From: Candidatus Nitrosotalea sp. TS
Lineage (GTDB): Archaea > Thermoproteota > Nitrososphaeria > Nitrososphaerales > Nitrosopumilaceae
Direction of reading: 5' to 3'
Assembly (NCBI RefSeq): GCF_011319465.1
Contig: NZ_RCMB01000018.1
Coordinates: 62,001 to 126,000, forward strand
Length of the DNA stretch: 64,000 nt
In this document: positions 1 to 9,714 of the stretch, piece after piece
Numbering within the stretch: the first letter of the stretch is position 1
Layout of the letters: each line of letters starts with the position of its first letter
The notes under the pieces: model-generated
Database searches by the model: none
Seen by the model: only the letters and a program-made list of their open reading frames with translations
Told to the model about the DNA's origin: nothing
Translations under genes and position numbers: made by a program

Positions 1-244
1 TAATGCATCTTGGATTTCCTTTGCCTTCTCCCACCTGTTTGCTGCAAGAAGACAGTGGATTACTTGTGGGGGAAAATGATCGTTTTCCGCCAAGATAGCG
101 CCTAATCTCTTTGCCAATGGGCGTTGAATAATCTGGAAAGCTGAATATTTTTGATTTTATATTTCTAGTCTTCAAAAACTTTGCCAAAAGTTTTGATTGG
201 GTTTTTTTTCCTGCCTGATCAAAACCCTCTACAACTATAATCAT
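1..244 (-). CDS. tmk: Thymidylate kinase, 3' part outside window, frameshifted
   Basis: dTMP kinase, which makes dTDP for DNA synthesis. Translation from the ATG at 244 gives MIIVVEGFDQAGKKTQS, a TMK P-loop, then FPDYSTPIGKEIRRYLGGKR. At about 68-76 (TTTTCCCCC on the minus strand) one extra base breaks the frame. Dropping it continues as FPPQVIHCLLAANRWEKAKE, the conserved core of archaeal TMK. The gene runs off the left edge. The break is probably a homopolymer sequencing error because this is likely the cell's main tmk. It is distinct from the two TMK-like proteins near 62-63.7 kb, which carry different P-loops. Confidence 0.8.
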   Translation of the reverse strand, partial: MIIVVEGFDQAGKKTQSKLLAKFLKTRNIKSKIFSFPDYSTPIGKEIRRYLGGKRSFSPTSNPLSSCSKQVGEGKGNPRCI

Positions 245-445
245 GGAATCCTATTGAATTAGCCTGTAGATAAATTGTAAATTTAATGGTTCTACGCCAT
301 GCTTTTTCATTTGACAGGGCAGGTTTGAAAAATCAATACAAATGTTATAATTTCAAATCTACTAGTATCAAAATCTTTGAGATGTTGCAGGTAATGTATA
401 CGAATAATGCAATTATTATTATGTAACAAAAATTAACATGGTGTA

Positions 446-1510
446 ATGGCTTCAGACACACTTTTCAGAAATGAAAAGATTGTAAAAATTCTATTTGAAA
501 CTACACCAGATATGCTAACCATATTAGATAAAGATGGAAAAATCCTTGACTGCAATCATCGTTTTACCGAAAACTTTGGATATGATAAAAGTGAGGCAGT
601 TGGAAAAATTGGCCCAGTCGACATGGTTTCTGACAGAGACAGACAAAAGGCTGTATCAGCATTTAACCAACTGCTGATTGATGGCATTAAGCTAAATGTT
701 CCAATTGAGGTTATGCGAAAAGACAAATCTACATTTCATTCTATTTGGAGTGGTGCAAAATTAAGTGACGAATTAGGAAACTTTGAAGGATATCTGATCA
801 CAGGAAAAGATCTTACAGATATCAAAAAGCTGCAGGACGACTTGAAAAAAGAAAAAGATGAGAAATTAATGCTAATTGGGGACATGACGGCAAGAATTGC
901 ACATGATCTTCGTAACCCGCTAAATGTAATTATTAATTCAGCGAAACTATTAGAAAGTCAGTTAGAAAACAATCCAGATGAGAATATTTCAAAACGCGTT
1001 GCGCCAATTTTAAGATCAGCGGAGAGAATGAGACACCAAGTAGAAGATGTCATGATATATGTTGGTACAAGGCCATTGAATCTGTCTGAGCATTCTGTTC
1101 TTGGTTTAATAGCATCATCCATTGAAAACATCATTGTTCCGGATAACATCCAAATCAATTGCGCTAAAAATGATGTCAAGATAATGTGTGATGGAAAACA
1201 ATTGGATGCAGTCTTTGGAAATTTAATATTAAACTCAATTCAAGCAATAGGTGAAAACAAGGGAACTGTTATTATCAATTGGAAAGTTGACGGAGATCAT
1301 ATTATAATTGATTTCATAGATTCCGGACGCGGCATACCAGACGAAATCATGCACAGAATATTTGAATCATTTTTTACAACAAAACAGATGGGCACTGGAT
1401 TGGGTCTGATAATCTCTAAAAATATCATAGAGCAACACAGTGGAACATTATCTGTAAAAAATAATCCCACTACTTTTACAGTTACTCTACCAGTAAAATT
1501 GGCAGCCTAG
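446..1510 (+). CDS. PAS-domain sensor histidine kinase
   Basis: Cytoplasmic two-component kinase of 354 aa. A PAS sensor domain covers about residues 10-125, with the typical motifs ILDCNHRFTENFGY and GYLITGKDLT. The dimerisation/phosphoacceptor helix follows, with the H box IAHDLRNPLN (His153). The HATPase domain shows an N box at Asn263 (NLILNSIQAI), DSGRGIPD and GTGLGL. No membrane segment is visible, so the signal is probably intracellular (redox, gas or small ligand). No receiver-domain response regulator lies next to it, so it is an orphan kinase here. The ATG is preceded by an AT-rich tract shared with the divergent tmk. Confidence 0.9.
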   Translation: MASDTLFRNEKIVKILFETTPDMLTILDKDGKILDCNHRFTENFGYDKSEAVGKIGPVDMVSDRDRQKAVSAFNQLLIDGIKLNVPIEVMRKDKSTFHSIWSGAKLSDELGNFEGYLITGKDLTDIKKLQDDLKKEKDEKLMLIGDMTARIAHDLRNPLNVIINSAKLLESQLENNPDENISKRVAPILRSAERMRHQVEDVMIYVGTRPLNLSEHSVLGLIASSIENIIVPDNIQINCAKNDVKIMCDGKQLDAVFGNLILNSIQAIGENKGTVIINWKVDGDHIIIDFIDSGRGIPDEIMHRIFESFFTTKQMGTGLGLIISKNIIEQHSGTLSVKNNPTTFTVTLPVKLAA

Positions 1511-1600
1511 TCTATCATCTATTCAAAAAACCAAATCAATCCATAGGTGTTGAACCGGATCGTTAACATTTAATAATCAAAAAGCGCTAAAAACAACAAA

Positions 1601-1984
1601 ATGGGCTTGGGCTATTACATGGTAAAAGAAGTAATGAGAGAGATAGGAAACAAATCAAGAGAGTTCTACGAGTTTGTCCTTCCTCCAGTGGATATGGTAA
1701 TGCAAAATGACAGCCTTGTTGTAACAATAGACATGCCAGGATTTGATAAAAAAGAGATCAAGGTTAGAATTCATGGGCACATACTATCCATAAATGCAAA
1801 AAGAGAAACAATCGGAGAGGGTACAGTAGTATGGCGCCAGAGACCCAACACAGTAGACAAAAAAATCAGACTACCTATGAGGGTAAAAGACGAGGAAGAC
1901 CTAGGTGCATCTGCAAAATATCATGACGGTGTACTTACACTAACAATTCCGATAAAGACTGGGAAAAATATCACTGTAGAATAA
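1601..1984 (+). CDS. Hsp20/alpha-crystallin small heat shock protein
   Basis: ATP-independent holdase chaperone of 127 aa. The alpha-crystallin domain covers most of the protein: the first strand VDMVMQNDSLVVTIDMPGF is followed by KKEIKVRIHGHILSINAKRE and near the end by GVLTLTIPIK. The N-terminal arm is only about 30 residues, and there is no clear C-terminal I-x-I anchor, so large oligomers may be less stable than in classic Hsp20. Start is ATG at 1601; a second in-frame ATG at 1619 is possible. It stands alone between the kinase and the FUSC-like gene. Confidence 0.88.
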   Translation: MGLGYYMVKEVMREIGNKSREFYEFVLPPVDMVMQNDSLVVTIDMPGFDKKEIKVRIHGHILSINAKRETIGEGTVVWRQRPNTVDKKIRLPMRVKDEEDLGASAKYHDGVLTLTIPIKTGKNITVE

Positions 1985-2049
1985 TTACCATTCCTCAACC
2001 GGACACTATCCAGATATCTTGAATAGATTCTGTGACATAACAGAAAATC

Positions 2050-3120
2050 GTGGGTAATCGAAATAAGTTCCTCAATGAGATAACTTGCCTTGATAGATCT
2101 GCCTTTAGCATTTCGATTGGACTTAGGGCATCAATCTTTGTGATAACTCCACTGATCATAGGATTAGCTACTGGTCATATGGAGTTGATATTTGCAACCA
2201 TTGGAGCCATGTTTCTGATCAACACAGAAGGGCCTAAGGGTACTACTCTCTCCTTCCGCATCCTGCTCATAGCATGTTTTACTGAAGCAATAGCATTTGG
2301 ATTTGGAACGCTTGTTGGTACAACTGGTTTTCTTGCAATACCACTAGTTGGGATTGGAGTATTTGTTGTGTTGATTGCAGAGAGATCTCCGAGATTGACA
2401 CAGGTTGGAATATTCACAGCTATGATCTTTGCAGTTGGAGTGGGTCTTCCAGGCGACTCGACATCGGTAGCTGTAGAAAGACTGTGGTTATCACTGCTTG
2501 GCGGACTGTTAGCCTTGCTTGGCATTATGTTGCATCGGTTTCTGATGTCACGCAAAACATCTGGCACGGCAGGCAACACTTTCAAGTCCTCAGTGATACA
2601 ACAGAAACACTATCCCGAGTATACACGCCCAAGCATTTCGTCGCCGCAACCAGAGACATTACGACATGCCATTGCAGTCGGGGCTGCATCGGCATTTGGA
2701 TTGACAATTGGACTTGTACTGGGATTTCCAAGAGACTTTTGGGTCCTTGTAACGATAATTATCGCAATGAGGCCAAATATTGGCTTGACCATCAGATTCG
2801 CTTCAATGAGAGTCATCGGTACCGTTGTAGGTGCGATAATCGCTGCAGCAATAACGCTTGAGACAAGTAATCTCTATTTGCTTGGGGGACTATTGTTTGT
2901 CTTTGCCATCTTTATGTTTGCCACTAGGGGTGTCAATCCTGGATTGGTACAGGTATTTCTTGTACCTTTTATCATCATTCTACTGAACATCATCTATCCT
3001 GAACAGTGGCAACTTGCTGGTATACGTATTCTTGATGTAGCCATTGGAGGAGCTATTGCCGTATCTGCAGCCTATCTGCTTGGGATTAGAACTATGCATA
3101 ATTTTTGGAAAAATAAATGA
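2050..3120 (+). CDS. FUSC-family-like integral membrane protein
   Basis: Polytopic membrane protein of 356 aa with two hydrophobic halves (about residues 20-165 and 205-350) joined by a hydrophilic stretch. The second half resembles the fusaric acid resistance/aromatic acid exporter family (FUSC), with FPRDFWVLVTIIIAMRPN followed by RVIGTVVGAIIAA. The family exports aromatic acids or other small acids; the substrate here cannot be told. It is about half the length of bacterial FUSC pumps, so it may act as a dimer. Start is GTG at 2050. It converges with the ABC1 kinase gene, with a 16-bp gap. Confidence 0.7.
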   Translation: MGNRNKFLNEITCLDRSAFSISIGLRASIFVITPLIIGLATGHMELIFATIGAMFLINTEGPKGTTLSFRILLIACFTEAIAFGFGTLVGTTGFLAIPLVGIGVFVVLIAERSPRLTQVGIFTAMIFAVGVGLPGDSTSVAVERLWLSLLGGLLALLGIMLHRFLMSRKTSGTAGNTFKSSVIQQKHYPEYTRPSISSPQPETLRHAIAVGAASAFGLTIGLVLGFPRDFWVLVTIIIAMRPNIGLTIRFASMRVIGTVVGAIIAAAITLETSNLYLLGGLLFVFAIFMFATRGVNPGLVQVFLVPFIIILLNIIYPEQWQLAGIRILDVAIGGAIAVSAAYLLGIRTMHNFWKNK

Positions 3121-3136
3121 ATCACGGTAAGAATAA

Positions 3137-4688
3137 TCAACGCTCTTTTATTACAATAGTGATTCCCATTATAGCCGCAGAACATATCATGCCGAGCTCT
3201 CCCACCAGATGGTTTGCCGCATAAAGGATTGTAGAACCGACAAATATTGCTCCGGACAAGATGCTTCCTGCGAGCAATGTATTTTTTGTTTTTGGCGGAT
3301 TTTCTCTTACTCTTTTGGTGTCCTCCAAAAACTTTCTAATCTCTGGAACAACTGCAATTGCAGAGTCAACAGACTTTACAAATCTGTTAAACGCAAGCTT
3401 GATCTCTTCTATATAAGCATCCTTTACAATATTTTCTTCTTCCAAAATATTTTGCAAGACATTGATGAACCTGAAATGTACCTTGTGTGTAAGATAGATT
3501 CCCTCAAGAATTGAAGCCATCCTCATGTAAAGTGCCAGGTGCTTTGGAAGCTTGAATGGAAACCTGCTCATTGTTTTATTTGCAAGCTCCATCAGTGCCT
3601 TGACTTCCATCCTGTCAACTTTGGTTCCATACATTGCCTGAATTGACATGCCAATTCCCTGCTCTATTATTCCCCTGTCATATCCTGGCATCAGCATTCC
3701 AAGATCATCCATTGCACTTACTGTTCTTGTGGGATCTTTTTCAACAAGCGCAAGATACAGACGTATTAATTTCAGGCGGGTTTTGCTGTCAAGCCTTCCC
3801 ACCATTCCAAAATCATACAATATCAGAGAGCCATCATTTGTGACAGAAATATTTCCAGGATGCGGGTCTGCATGAAACATTTCATGGCGCAAAAGCATGG
3901 TAAAAAATACCTTGTGCGCACGCACAACCAGCTGCTCCCTGTCTATTCCGGCCTCATCTGAGTGCCTTTACGTTGGTTATCTTGATTCCCGGGATGTAAT
4001 CCATGGTGAGGATGTTTTTGCTTGAATAATCGTCCATGATTGAAGGAATTATCACTTTGGGATAACTTGAGAAATTTCTTCGAATTGCCTTTAGGTTTTG
4101 CGATTCTATTTCATAGTCCATTTCCTCATGTATTGTTTCTATGAACTGTGCAAGCATTGCCTCTGCAGAATAGCGCAGATTTGGATCTACAAATCGCATT
4201 GCAAATGGAATTATTTTCTTGAGTACCTTGATGTCTTCCTCTACTACTTTTTCTATACCCGGTCGTCTTACTTTGACAATAACATCTTGTCCTTTTACTT
4301 TTGCGCGATATACCTGTCCAAGCGATGCTCCAGAGATTGCATTCTTGTCTATATGGTCAAAGTTTCTCTCAATTGGGCCCAGATCATTTTCTATAATTGG
4401 TTTTACTTGATCAAATGGAGCTGCCGGCACTTCATCCTGAAGCTTTGCAAGCTCCTCAAGATATGGCTGCGGAAGTATGTCAGCTCTTGATGAAAGCCAT
4501 TGTCCAAGTTTGATGTATACCGGACCAAGTGAGACAAATATTTTGAGCGCTTTTCGCGCATTTTTTTGATATCGTGTCAGGTCTACATTTTTTCCTTCTC
4601 TTCTTACCCATTCTCTTCTGTCCTTTCGCAAAGATATGACAAGGGGCAAAAGTTTGAGGAAGGTCCGAATTGTTCTATATTTTGAAAT
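3137..4688 (-). CDS. ABC1/UbiB-family atypical kinase (frameshifted)
   Basis: Protein-kinase-like ABC1/AarF/UbiB ATPase. The N-terminal part shows LGPVYIKLGQWLSSRADILP, the nucleotide-loop motif GASLGQVYRAKV and the lysine in VIVKVRRPG; the C-terminal part shows HADPHPGN and LYDFGMVGRLD, followed by two hydrophobic segments. Members regulate prenyl-lipid/quinone metabolism in other organisms. An extra base near 3957 puts a TGA after NVKALR; removing it restores KALDEAGIDREQLVVRAHK and a 516-aa protein. There is no ATG at the N-terminus: an AGGAGG (4698-4703) sits 9 nt before an in-frame ATT at 4688, giving an N-terminus ISKYRTIRTF. A TTG at 4649 is the conventional alternative. Confidence 0.82.
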
Positions 4689-4701
4689 GCCAGATTCCCT
4701 C

Positions 4702-5094
4702 CTAGAAATCCTTCAGTTTTTTTACTAATGAATATCCCATGTATCCTGTTGCAATGGATGCAAGCAGTCCTGTAACGCCAGCTGTAACTGCTGCAAAAGG
4801 CTTGTTCTTTTGTAATTTGTAGACTTCGGAAGCTACTTTTTTTCCGCCCCAATAAGCACTTGCAATACCGATTAAAAATTCTGGCGCATCATGTATCAGA
4901 TGGCCCAGAGGATCATTTCTAGGATCTACCTTATCCACATGGACAAGATACTTGTCTTCATATTCTCGAATGTGGAGATTGCCATATCGAAATTGTCTGA
5001 TGGCTCCATTTTTTTGACCCAACTTTGTTTCTTCAGCACCTTCCAGCATGAAAGGGCGAACTTCTTTTGGGACTTCGATTTCATCCGAAGCCAT
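4702..5094 (-). CDS. Conserved protein with C-terminal membrane segment
   Basis: 130 aa from the ATG at 5094 (a TTG two codons upstream is also open). The first about 70 residues are hydrophilic and charged, with MLEGAEETKLGQKNGAIRQF. The C-terminal part has GIASAYWGGKK and a hydrophobic helix AVTAGVTGLLASIATGYMGYS. I do not recognise a family. Its stop overlaps the ribosome binding site of the downstream ABC1 kinase, so the two are probably translated together, hinting at a membrane-linked role beside the kinase. Confidence 0.7.
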   Translation of the reverse strand: MASDEIEVPKEVRPFMLEGAEETKLGQKNGAIRQFRYGNLHIREYEDKYLVHVDKVDPRNDPLGHLIHDAPEFLIGIASAYWGGKKVASEVYKLQKNKPFAAVTAGVTGLLASIATGYMGYSLVKKLKDF

Positions 5095-5127
5095 GTTCAA
5101 AAAATGATCATTCTCTAAATAATAACT

Positions 5128-6780
5128 TTAGCTTACTTCTTGTGCCTTTTCTTCTGCAGGGGCCTTGGTTTTTTTCTTTATCTTAAAGACTATACCACCA
5201 ATTCCTGCTGCAATGGCAACAAGAATTACCAGCTGTAGTTGTGAAAAGCTCCCATCTGATTGTGGTACTGGCGTTCCAAATGATACAGTGTCTACCTGTG
5301 TAATTGTGTGTGATTGCAATAGTGTATCTTTGTATGTCAGTGTAACCAGAACCTTTTGATTTCCTGATAATTGTCCTGTTGTTGATGATTGGACTGGCAC
5401 ATTAAACGGAGTTGGTGCATCAATATCGATATCACCAATGTACTGTGTCGCTTCCTTAATTGTTGAATTTTCCAACGGATCAATTGTTGCTACTGCAAAC
5501 TGGCCCTTGACATTTCCTTGGTTGAGAACATTTCCAATTATCATTTGCTGGCTGGCAATCTCTGATGCTTGAACGCCGTAAACTGATACATCTATTACCG
5601 GTCTGATATATGTGGCAAAGTTTTGCGTTTCTATAACTGTAGAACCATCCTTGGTATACTGCATGTTCACAGCAAAATCTACTGCTTGGTCTTGGATATT
5701 TTGATCCGCAAAGACTGGAATTTGTATAGCGTTACTCTCCAATGGATTTATTTCCTGAACAAACCACTTGTTGTCCTGAAGAATCTTAAAGTCTGGAGAA
5801 TTTGGTGTTACGGTAATTGATATGTCAGAAATTTTTGATGGAGATGTATTTTGCAGGCCCAAAGTAAGATTTTGCATGACACCCATCAAGATATACGATG
5901 GTGTTGACAATTTGATTACAGAAGTAGTTGCAGGCCCTACAATAAGATCAACAGTTCTTGTATCTGATATTTGGTTTCCTTGTCCGTCAAAGTAGTTCAA
6001 TGTAAATGGTATGTGCAATGTCTGTCCTGCCAGATCCTGTGTCACAAATATGTTAAACGAGTAGGAACTTGATGAACCTGCAGGTATAGTACCTACATTC
6101 CAGTGGTGTTGATCTATTACAACGTTCTGCAAGTTAGATCCCGTATTGGATGCATTTGATTGCGAGTTTAGCGTAATGTCTACATTATTGAGACCTGCAG
6201 TACCCGCATTAGAGACTTTGACTGTAACTTGATTGTTTGATGCAGGCTGTAAGAATGCGTCATCTGCTTTCATGTTAAGAAGCCCTTTTCCTGTTAGCTT
6301 GAAATTAAAGTCAAAGAAGACCTGGCGCAGTCCATTTTCCCTGACCACAGAATAAGTCAGTTTGGCTGTTCCAGAATAGTCGTGTACGATCAGTGACTTG
6401 TCCACGTTTAGGTAGAATGTAAGCGTAAACGAGCTACCAGTCGTTGCAGACTGCGTATTATCAGCCTCAATTACCCCTCCTGCTGAGGTGGCAGGTGAAA
6501 ATTGCGCAGGCAGGGCTAGGAATCCATCAATTCCAGTAATATCTTCGGTACCTACATTTGCAAACACCATTGTAAATGGAACATTTTTGTCCCCTGGCTG
6601 GACCTCAATCTTTTGGTTTGGATATCCAAAGTATGCATCAAGTAGCTTGACGTCTGTAAATTCGTGCGTAAATGGTGATGCCCCTGGCAGGGCTTGCTCT
6701 GGTGCGCTTTGTGCATAGCTTGGAACCACTAGATAACCCATGAGAATTATTGCTGCCAGTAGAATAGTTTTGTAAATCAT
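5128..6780 (-). CDS. Exported CARDB/NEW3-type protein of the MacB-like operon
   Basis: Secreted, membrane-anchored protein of 550 aa. A signal peptide (about residues 1-23, ending VVPSYAQ) is followed by three or four Ig-like beta domains typical of COG1361 S-layer-like/CARDB exoproteins, with repeated patterns such as VTVKVSNAGTAGLNNVDITL and NLTLGLQNTSPSKISDI. A C-terminal membrane helix (LVILVAIAAGIGGIVF) and a lysine-rich tail end the protein. It overlaps the ATPase gene by 4 bp (ATGA), so it is the third gene of an ABC operon. Inference: an extracytoplasmic partner of the transporter, like MacA in function but not homologous. Confidence 0.78.
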   Translation of the reverse strand: MIYKTILLAAIILMGYLVVPSYAQSAPEQALPGASPFTHEFTDVKLLDAYFGYPNQKIEVQPGDKNVPFTMVFANVGTEDITGIDGFLALPAQFSPATSAGGVIEADNTQSATTGSSFTLTFYLNVDKSLIVHDYSGTAKLTYSVVRENGLRQVFFDFNFKLTGKGLLNMKADDAFLQPASNNQVTVKVSNAGTAGLNNVDITLNSQSNASNTGSNLQNVVIDQHHWNVGTIPAGSSSSYSFNIFVTQDLAGQTLHIPFTLNYFDGQGNQISDTRTVDLIVGPATTSVIKLSTPSYILMGVMQNLTLGLQNTSPSKISDISITVTPNSPDFKILQDNKWFVQEINPLESNAIQIPVFADQNIQDQAVDFAVNMQYTKDGSTVIETQNFATYIRPVIDVSVYGVQASEIASQQMIIGNVLNQGNVKGQFAVATIDPLENSTIKEATQYIGDIDIDAPTPFNVPVQSSTTGQLSGNQKVLVTLTYKDTLLQSHTITQVDTVSFGTPVPQSDGSFSQLQLVILVAIAAGIGGIVFKIKKKTKAPAEEKAQEVS

Positions 6781-7475
6781 GCCATGCTTGCCTCCAATTC
6801 CCCTTCAACAATTCTGCCGTCTTTTATTGTTATTATTTTGTCGACGTCACCAAACTGGGGCCTGTCGTGTGTTACAATTATGAAAGTCTGGTTGAGTTTT
6901 CTGTTCAATGATTTTAAGAGATGGACTGTGGTTTCTGCCGATATAGAGTCCAGGTTTCCTGTTGGTTCATCTGCCAAAACAATTGCTGGCTTGTTTATCA
7001 ATGCTCTTGTGATTGCCACCCTTTGGGCCTGACCGCCGGAAATTTTATTTGCAAATTTTTTCAGCTGGGATTCTAGTCCCACTGTTTTAAGAAGCATTCT
7101 TGCTTCTTCTGTTGCACCATCCAGTGTTCCTTGAATTCTTCTTGGAAGAAGAACATTCTCCAAAACTGTCAGATCTGACAATAGATTTGAAAATTGGAAT
7201 ATGAATCCCAGTTTTGAATTTCTAAAAGAAGAGAGATGGTTATCGTCAAGCGTAGATGTGTCAGCACCATCAACGAGTATTTGCCCCCTTGTTGGTCTAT
7301 CAAGCAGACCTATCATGTTCAGTAGCGTTGATTTGCCAGAACCAGAGCTTCCTACTATCAGGATAAACTCGCCTCTCTTAACAGCGAAATTGATGTTTTG
7401 CAATGCCCTTACGGCTGTCTCGGCTTCGCCATATACCTTTTCAACATTGTGTACTTCTAGCACGTTATCAGGCAA
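6777..7475 (-). CDS. MacB/LolD-type ABC transporter ATPase
   Basis: Cytoplasmic ATPase of 232 aa. Walker A is GSSGSGKSTLLN (about residues 42-53), the Q-loop is FIFQFSNLL, the ABC signature is ISGGQAQRVAITRAL and Walker B is VLADEPTGNLD, with the switch histidine in VTHDRPQ. The LSxxR region and the short length match the LolD/MacB/FtsE group, which work as mechanotransmitters rather than conventional pumps. It overlaps the permease by 8 bp and the exoprotein by 4 bp, giving a tight three-gene operon. Confidence 0.92.
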   Translation of the reverse strand: MPDNVLEVHNVEKVYGEAETAVRALQNINFAVKRGEFILIVGSSGSGKSTLLNMIGLLDRPTRGQILVDGADTSTLDDNHLSSFRNSKLGFIFQFSNLLSDLTVLENVLLPRRIQGTLDGATEEARMLLKTVGLESQLKKFANKISGGQAQRVAITRALINKPAIVLADEPTGNLDSISAETTVHLLKSLNRKLNQTFIIVTHDRPQFGDVDKIITIKDGRIVEGELEASMA

Positions 7476-8667
7476 ATCTCATGGCCTCCACCGGTTCTAG
7501 CTTGGTAGCCTTGAATGCTGGATAAATTGATGCAATAATTGCAAGCACAAATGCCATAATATCTGTTTGAGCAATTCCCATCCAATTGTATTGCACCTCT
7601 AATGCAAGACTTCCTTGGAATGTCATGTGAGTTTCCTTTGCATATACGGTATACCCTATTCCCATTGCAGTTCCAAGGCCTGCGCCAATTGCACCTATAA
7701 CCATTCCTTGAAATATGAACACCAATAATACGTCCTTTCTCTTTGCACCAATTGCGCGCATTACACCAATATCTCGAGTCTTGCTTGATACCTGCATCAT
7801 TTGGATAGTAACAACAGCAAAAGCTGACGACATCATTCCAAAGTAGCCAACTAAGTTGATTAGTGCAATGCCTGATCGGAAACCTGCAAGTTGTACTTCT
7901 GCTGCTTGTTCTATTGTTTGAGCTTTGAATTTATCTGCAGATGACGGGAATGCACTAAGAAATAGCTCTGAAACATAATCTGCCTTGGATGGATCATTTA
8001 GTCTTACAATGATTTCCGAGCTTTGGCCTGGTCTATCCATTATTTCCCGTAGCGTATCAATATTGATGATCACACCGTTATCATTACCCTGGTTGCCAGC
8101 AGTTTGAGAAATTCCAACAATTACAAATCTCTTGAGTACATCATTACCAAATTGGTCTTTGAATTTTATTTTTACAGTATCACCAATTTGTGGATATCCT
8201 AGATCTCTGTCAACTAACGCACCTAAGACTATCGAGTCTCTGTATGAAACATACTGACCTTTTACAGTTTGATAAAGAGTAGATGCTTTTACATCCCACT
8301 CTGGTTTTACGCCAAGCACGGGAACAGGGACATTAACATCTTGGATTAGTTGGCCATTTACGGTTGAGTTGATTGATAGTGCTGAATAATCAAGCCTTGG
8401 TGCAGCTGCCTGAACATATGGAATTCTGTCAAGCCAGTTTACCAACATAAAATCTGATCTTGTGATAAAGTCTCCCCTTTTTGAAATGAAGACATGCCCA
8501 AATCGATAATTTGTTAGATCTCTTACGATTGCGTTGTAAAGACCCTGGAAAATAACAGAATTAACCTGAACCACTAGGATTGCAATTGCTACTGCAAGAC
8601 TTGCTGCAATAAGGCTGCCCTTGCGCCTAGTGATGAATCTAATACCTATCTGTGCCCTGTAATCCAC
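7468..8667 (-). CDS. MacB/FtsX-type ABC transporter permease
   Basis: Permease of 399 aa. An N-terminal membrane helix (SLIAASLAVAIAILVVQVN) is followed by a large extracytoplasmic MacB_PCD-like domain (about residues 45-260) and three C-terminal helices of the FtsX domain, with the hallmark RDIGVMRAIGAKRKDVL. The substrate is unknown; relatives export lipoproteins, peptides or macrolides, or act on the cell envelope. First gene of the operon. The ATG lies about 26 bp downstream of an AT-rich TATA-like element, so the mRNA is probably leaderless. Confidence 0.88.
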   Translation of the reverse strand: MDYRAQIGIRFITRRKGSLIAASLAVAIAILVVQVNSVIFQGLYNAIVRDLTNYRFGHVFISKRGDFITRSDFMLVNWLDRIPYVQAAAPRLDYSALSINSTVNGQLIQDVNVPVPVLGVKPEWDVKASTLYQTVKGQYVSYRDSIVLGALVDRDLGYPQIGDTVKIKFKDQFGNDVLKRFVIVGISQTAGNQGNDNGVIINIDTLREIMDRPGQSSEIIVRLNDPSKADYVSELFLSAFPSSADKFKAQTIEQAAEVQLAGFRSGIALINLVGYFGMMSSAFAVVTIQMMQVSSKTRDIGVMRAIGAKRKDVLLVFIFQGMVIGAIGAGLGTAMGIGYTVYAKETHMTFQGSLALEVQYNWMGIAQTDIMAFVLAIIASIYPAFKATKLEPVEAMRFA

Positions 8668-8784
8668 GAAGGATCAAGAATTAGTCTTATATTTAATATT
8701 TTGTTAGGTCTTTATTTAAGAACAAGACAATTATATATACAAGATGTACTGAATTCTAATAATAGTGGAAGAGTAGCATATAGA
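8668..8784. promoter_or_regulatory. Divergent promoters of ABC operon and Lrp-like gene
   Basis: A TATA-like element TTATATATAC (8731-8740) lies 45-55 bp before the ATG of the Lrp-like gene on the plus strand. On the minus strand, AATATTAAATATAAG (8686-8700) sits about 26 bp before the permease ATG, which suggests a leaderless transcript. The shared region makes the Lrp-like protein a candidate regulator of the transporter. Confidence 0.5.
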
Positions 8785-9690
8785 ATGGACAAATTAGACA
8801 TGGAGATCCTGTCACGTTTGCTAAATAACTGCAGAACGCCTGACAGTCAGATAGGCAAGGAGATTGGGGTATCAGGAGTAGCTGTAAAATCAAGAATTCA
8901 GAAAATGATTAAACAAAAAATCATTGAACAATTTACATTAAAAATAGAGCCGCCAGTTTTTGGCTACAGTGTATTATATTTCGTGGTAATAGGAAAAAAA
9001 CTTGATTACATTTTAGACAAGATACGACTTGTCGGAGAACCGTTCTTTGTTGTTCCATGTGTTGGAGGAGTTACGGTATGCAGCATTGTGGTAAAAGAAA
9101 ATCCAGAACATGCAATGGAGATTGCAAAAAACATTCTAAGAGATGTCAGGGTTCTTAGCATATTTGAGGCAAAAAATCCAGAGATAAGATCTGACTTGAC
9201 AAAAACTGACATTGAGATAATTGACATATTGTTAAAGGACCCACGGTTGAAAATAGAGGAGATTGCCAAGCTTTCGGGTTTTTCCACAAAAACAATAGCA
9301 AGATCACTTGACAAGCTGCAAAACGACGAGGCCATTCTATTTACTTTGATTTACAATCCAAGAAAGATGGGGAAAAACATTCCGTTTGCAATTCTTGTTA
9401 CAGTGGATGGAGACATTAAAGGAACCTTATCCAGACTAGAGAAAAAGTTTGAAGAGTCATTTTTGCAAAAGCCATTTGTGCACCAAAACCAGATAGTGTT
9501 ATTTTTCCATAGCGATGACATTTACAAGATTGACGAGCTAAGCCAAAAAGTTCATGAAGTTAGTGGAATACAGTCAGTTGATCTTTTCATTCCAAAAGAG
9601 ATTAACTTTGTACAGAAATGGATTAAAAATGCCATAATGCACACAAAGAAATCAAAGAGACTTCATCTGGTTCCCGAGATACGTTCATAA
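8785..9690 (+). CDS. Lrp/AsnC-like regulator with two HTH domains
   Basis: DNA-binding regulator, 301 aa from the ATG at 8785 (an open TTG at 8701 would add 28 unlikely residues). The first winged HTH is MDKLDMEILSRLLNNCRTP followed by QIGKEIGVSGVAVKSRIQKM; the second begins KTDIEIIDILLKDPRLKIEE with LSGFSTKTIARSLDKL. Each is followed by an alpha/beta part resembling the Lrp effector domain. Such duplicated-domain Lrp proteins are archaeal. It is divergent from the ABC operon and may control it and itself. Confidence 0.82.
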   Translation: MDKLDMEILSRLLNNCRTPDSQIGKEIGVSGVAVKSRIQKMIKQKIIEQFTLKIEPPVFGYSVLYFVVIGKKLDYILDKIRLVGEPFFVVPCVGGVTVCSIVVKENPEHAMEIAKNILRDVRVLSIFEAKNPEIRSDLTKTDIEIIDILLKDPRLKIEEIAKLSGFSTKTIARSLDKLQNDEAILFTLIYNPRKMGKNIPFAILVTVDGDIKGTLSRLEKKFEESFLQKPFVHQNQIVLFFHSDDIYKIDELSQKVHEVSGIQSVDLFIPKEINFVQKWIKNAIMHTKKSKRLHLVPEIRS

Positions 9691-9714
9691 AATATCCAAG
9701 CTGTATTTTGTTCC

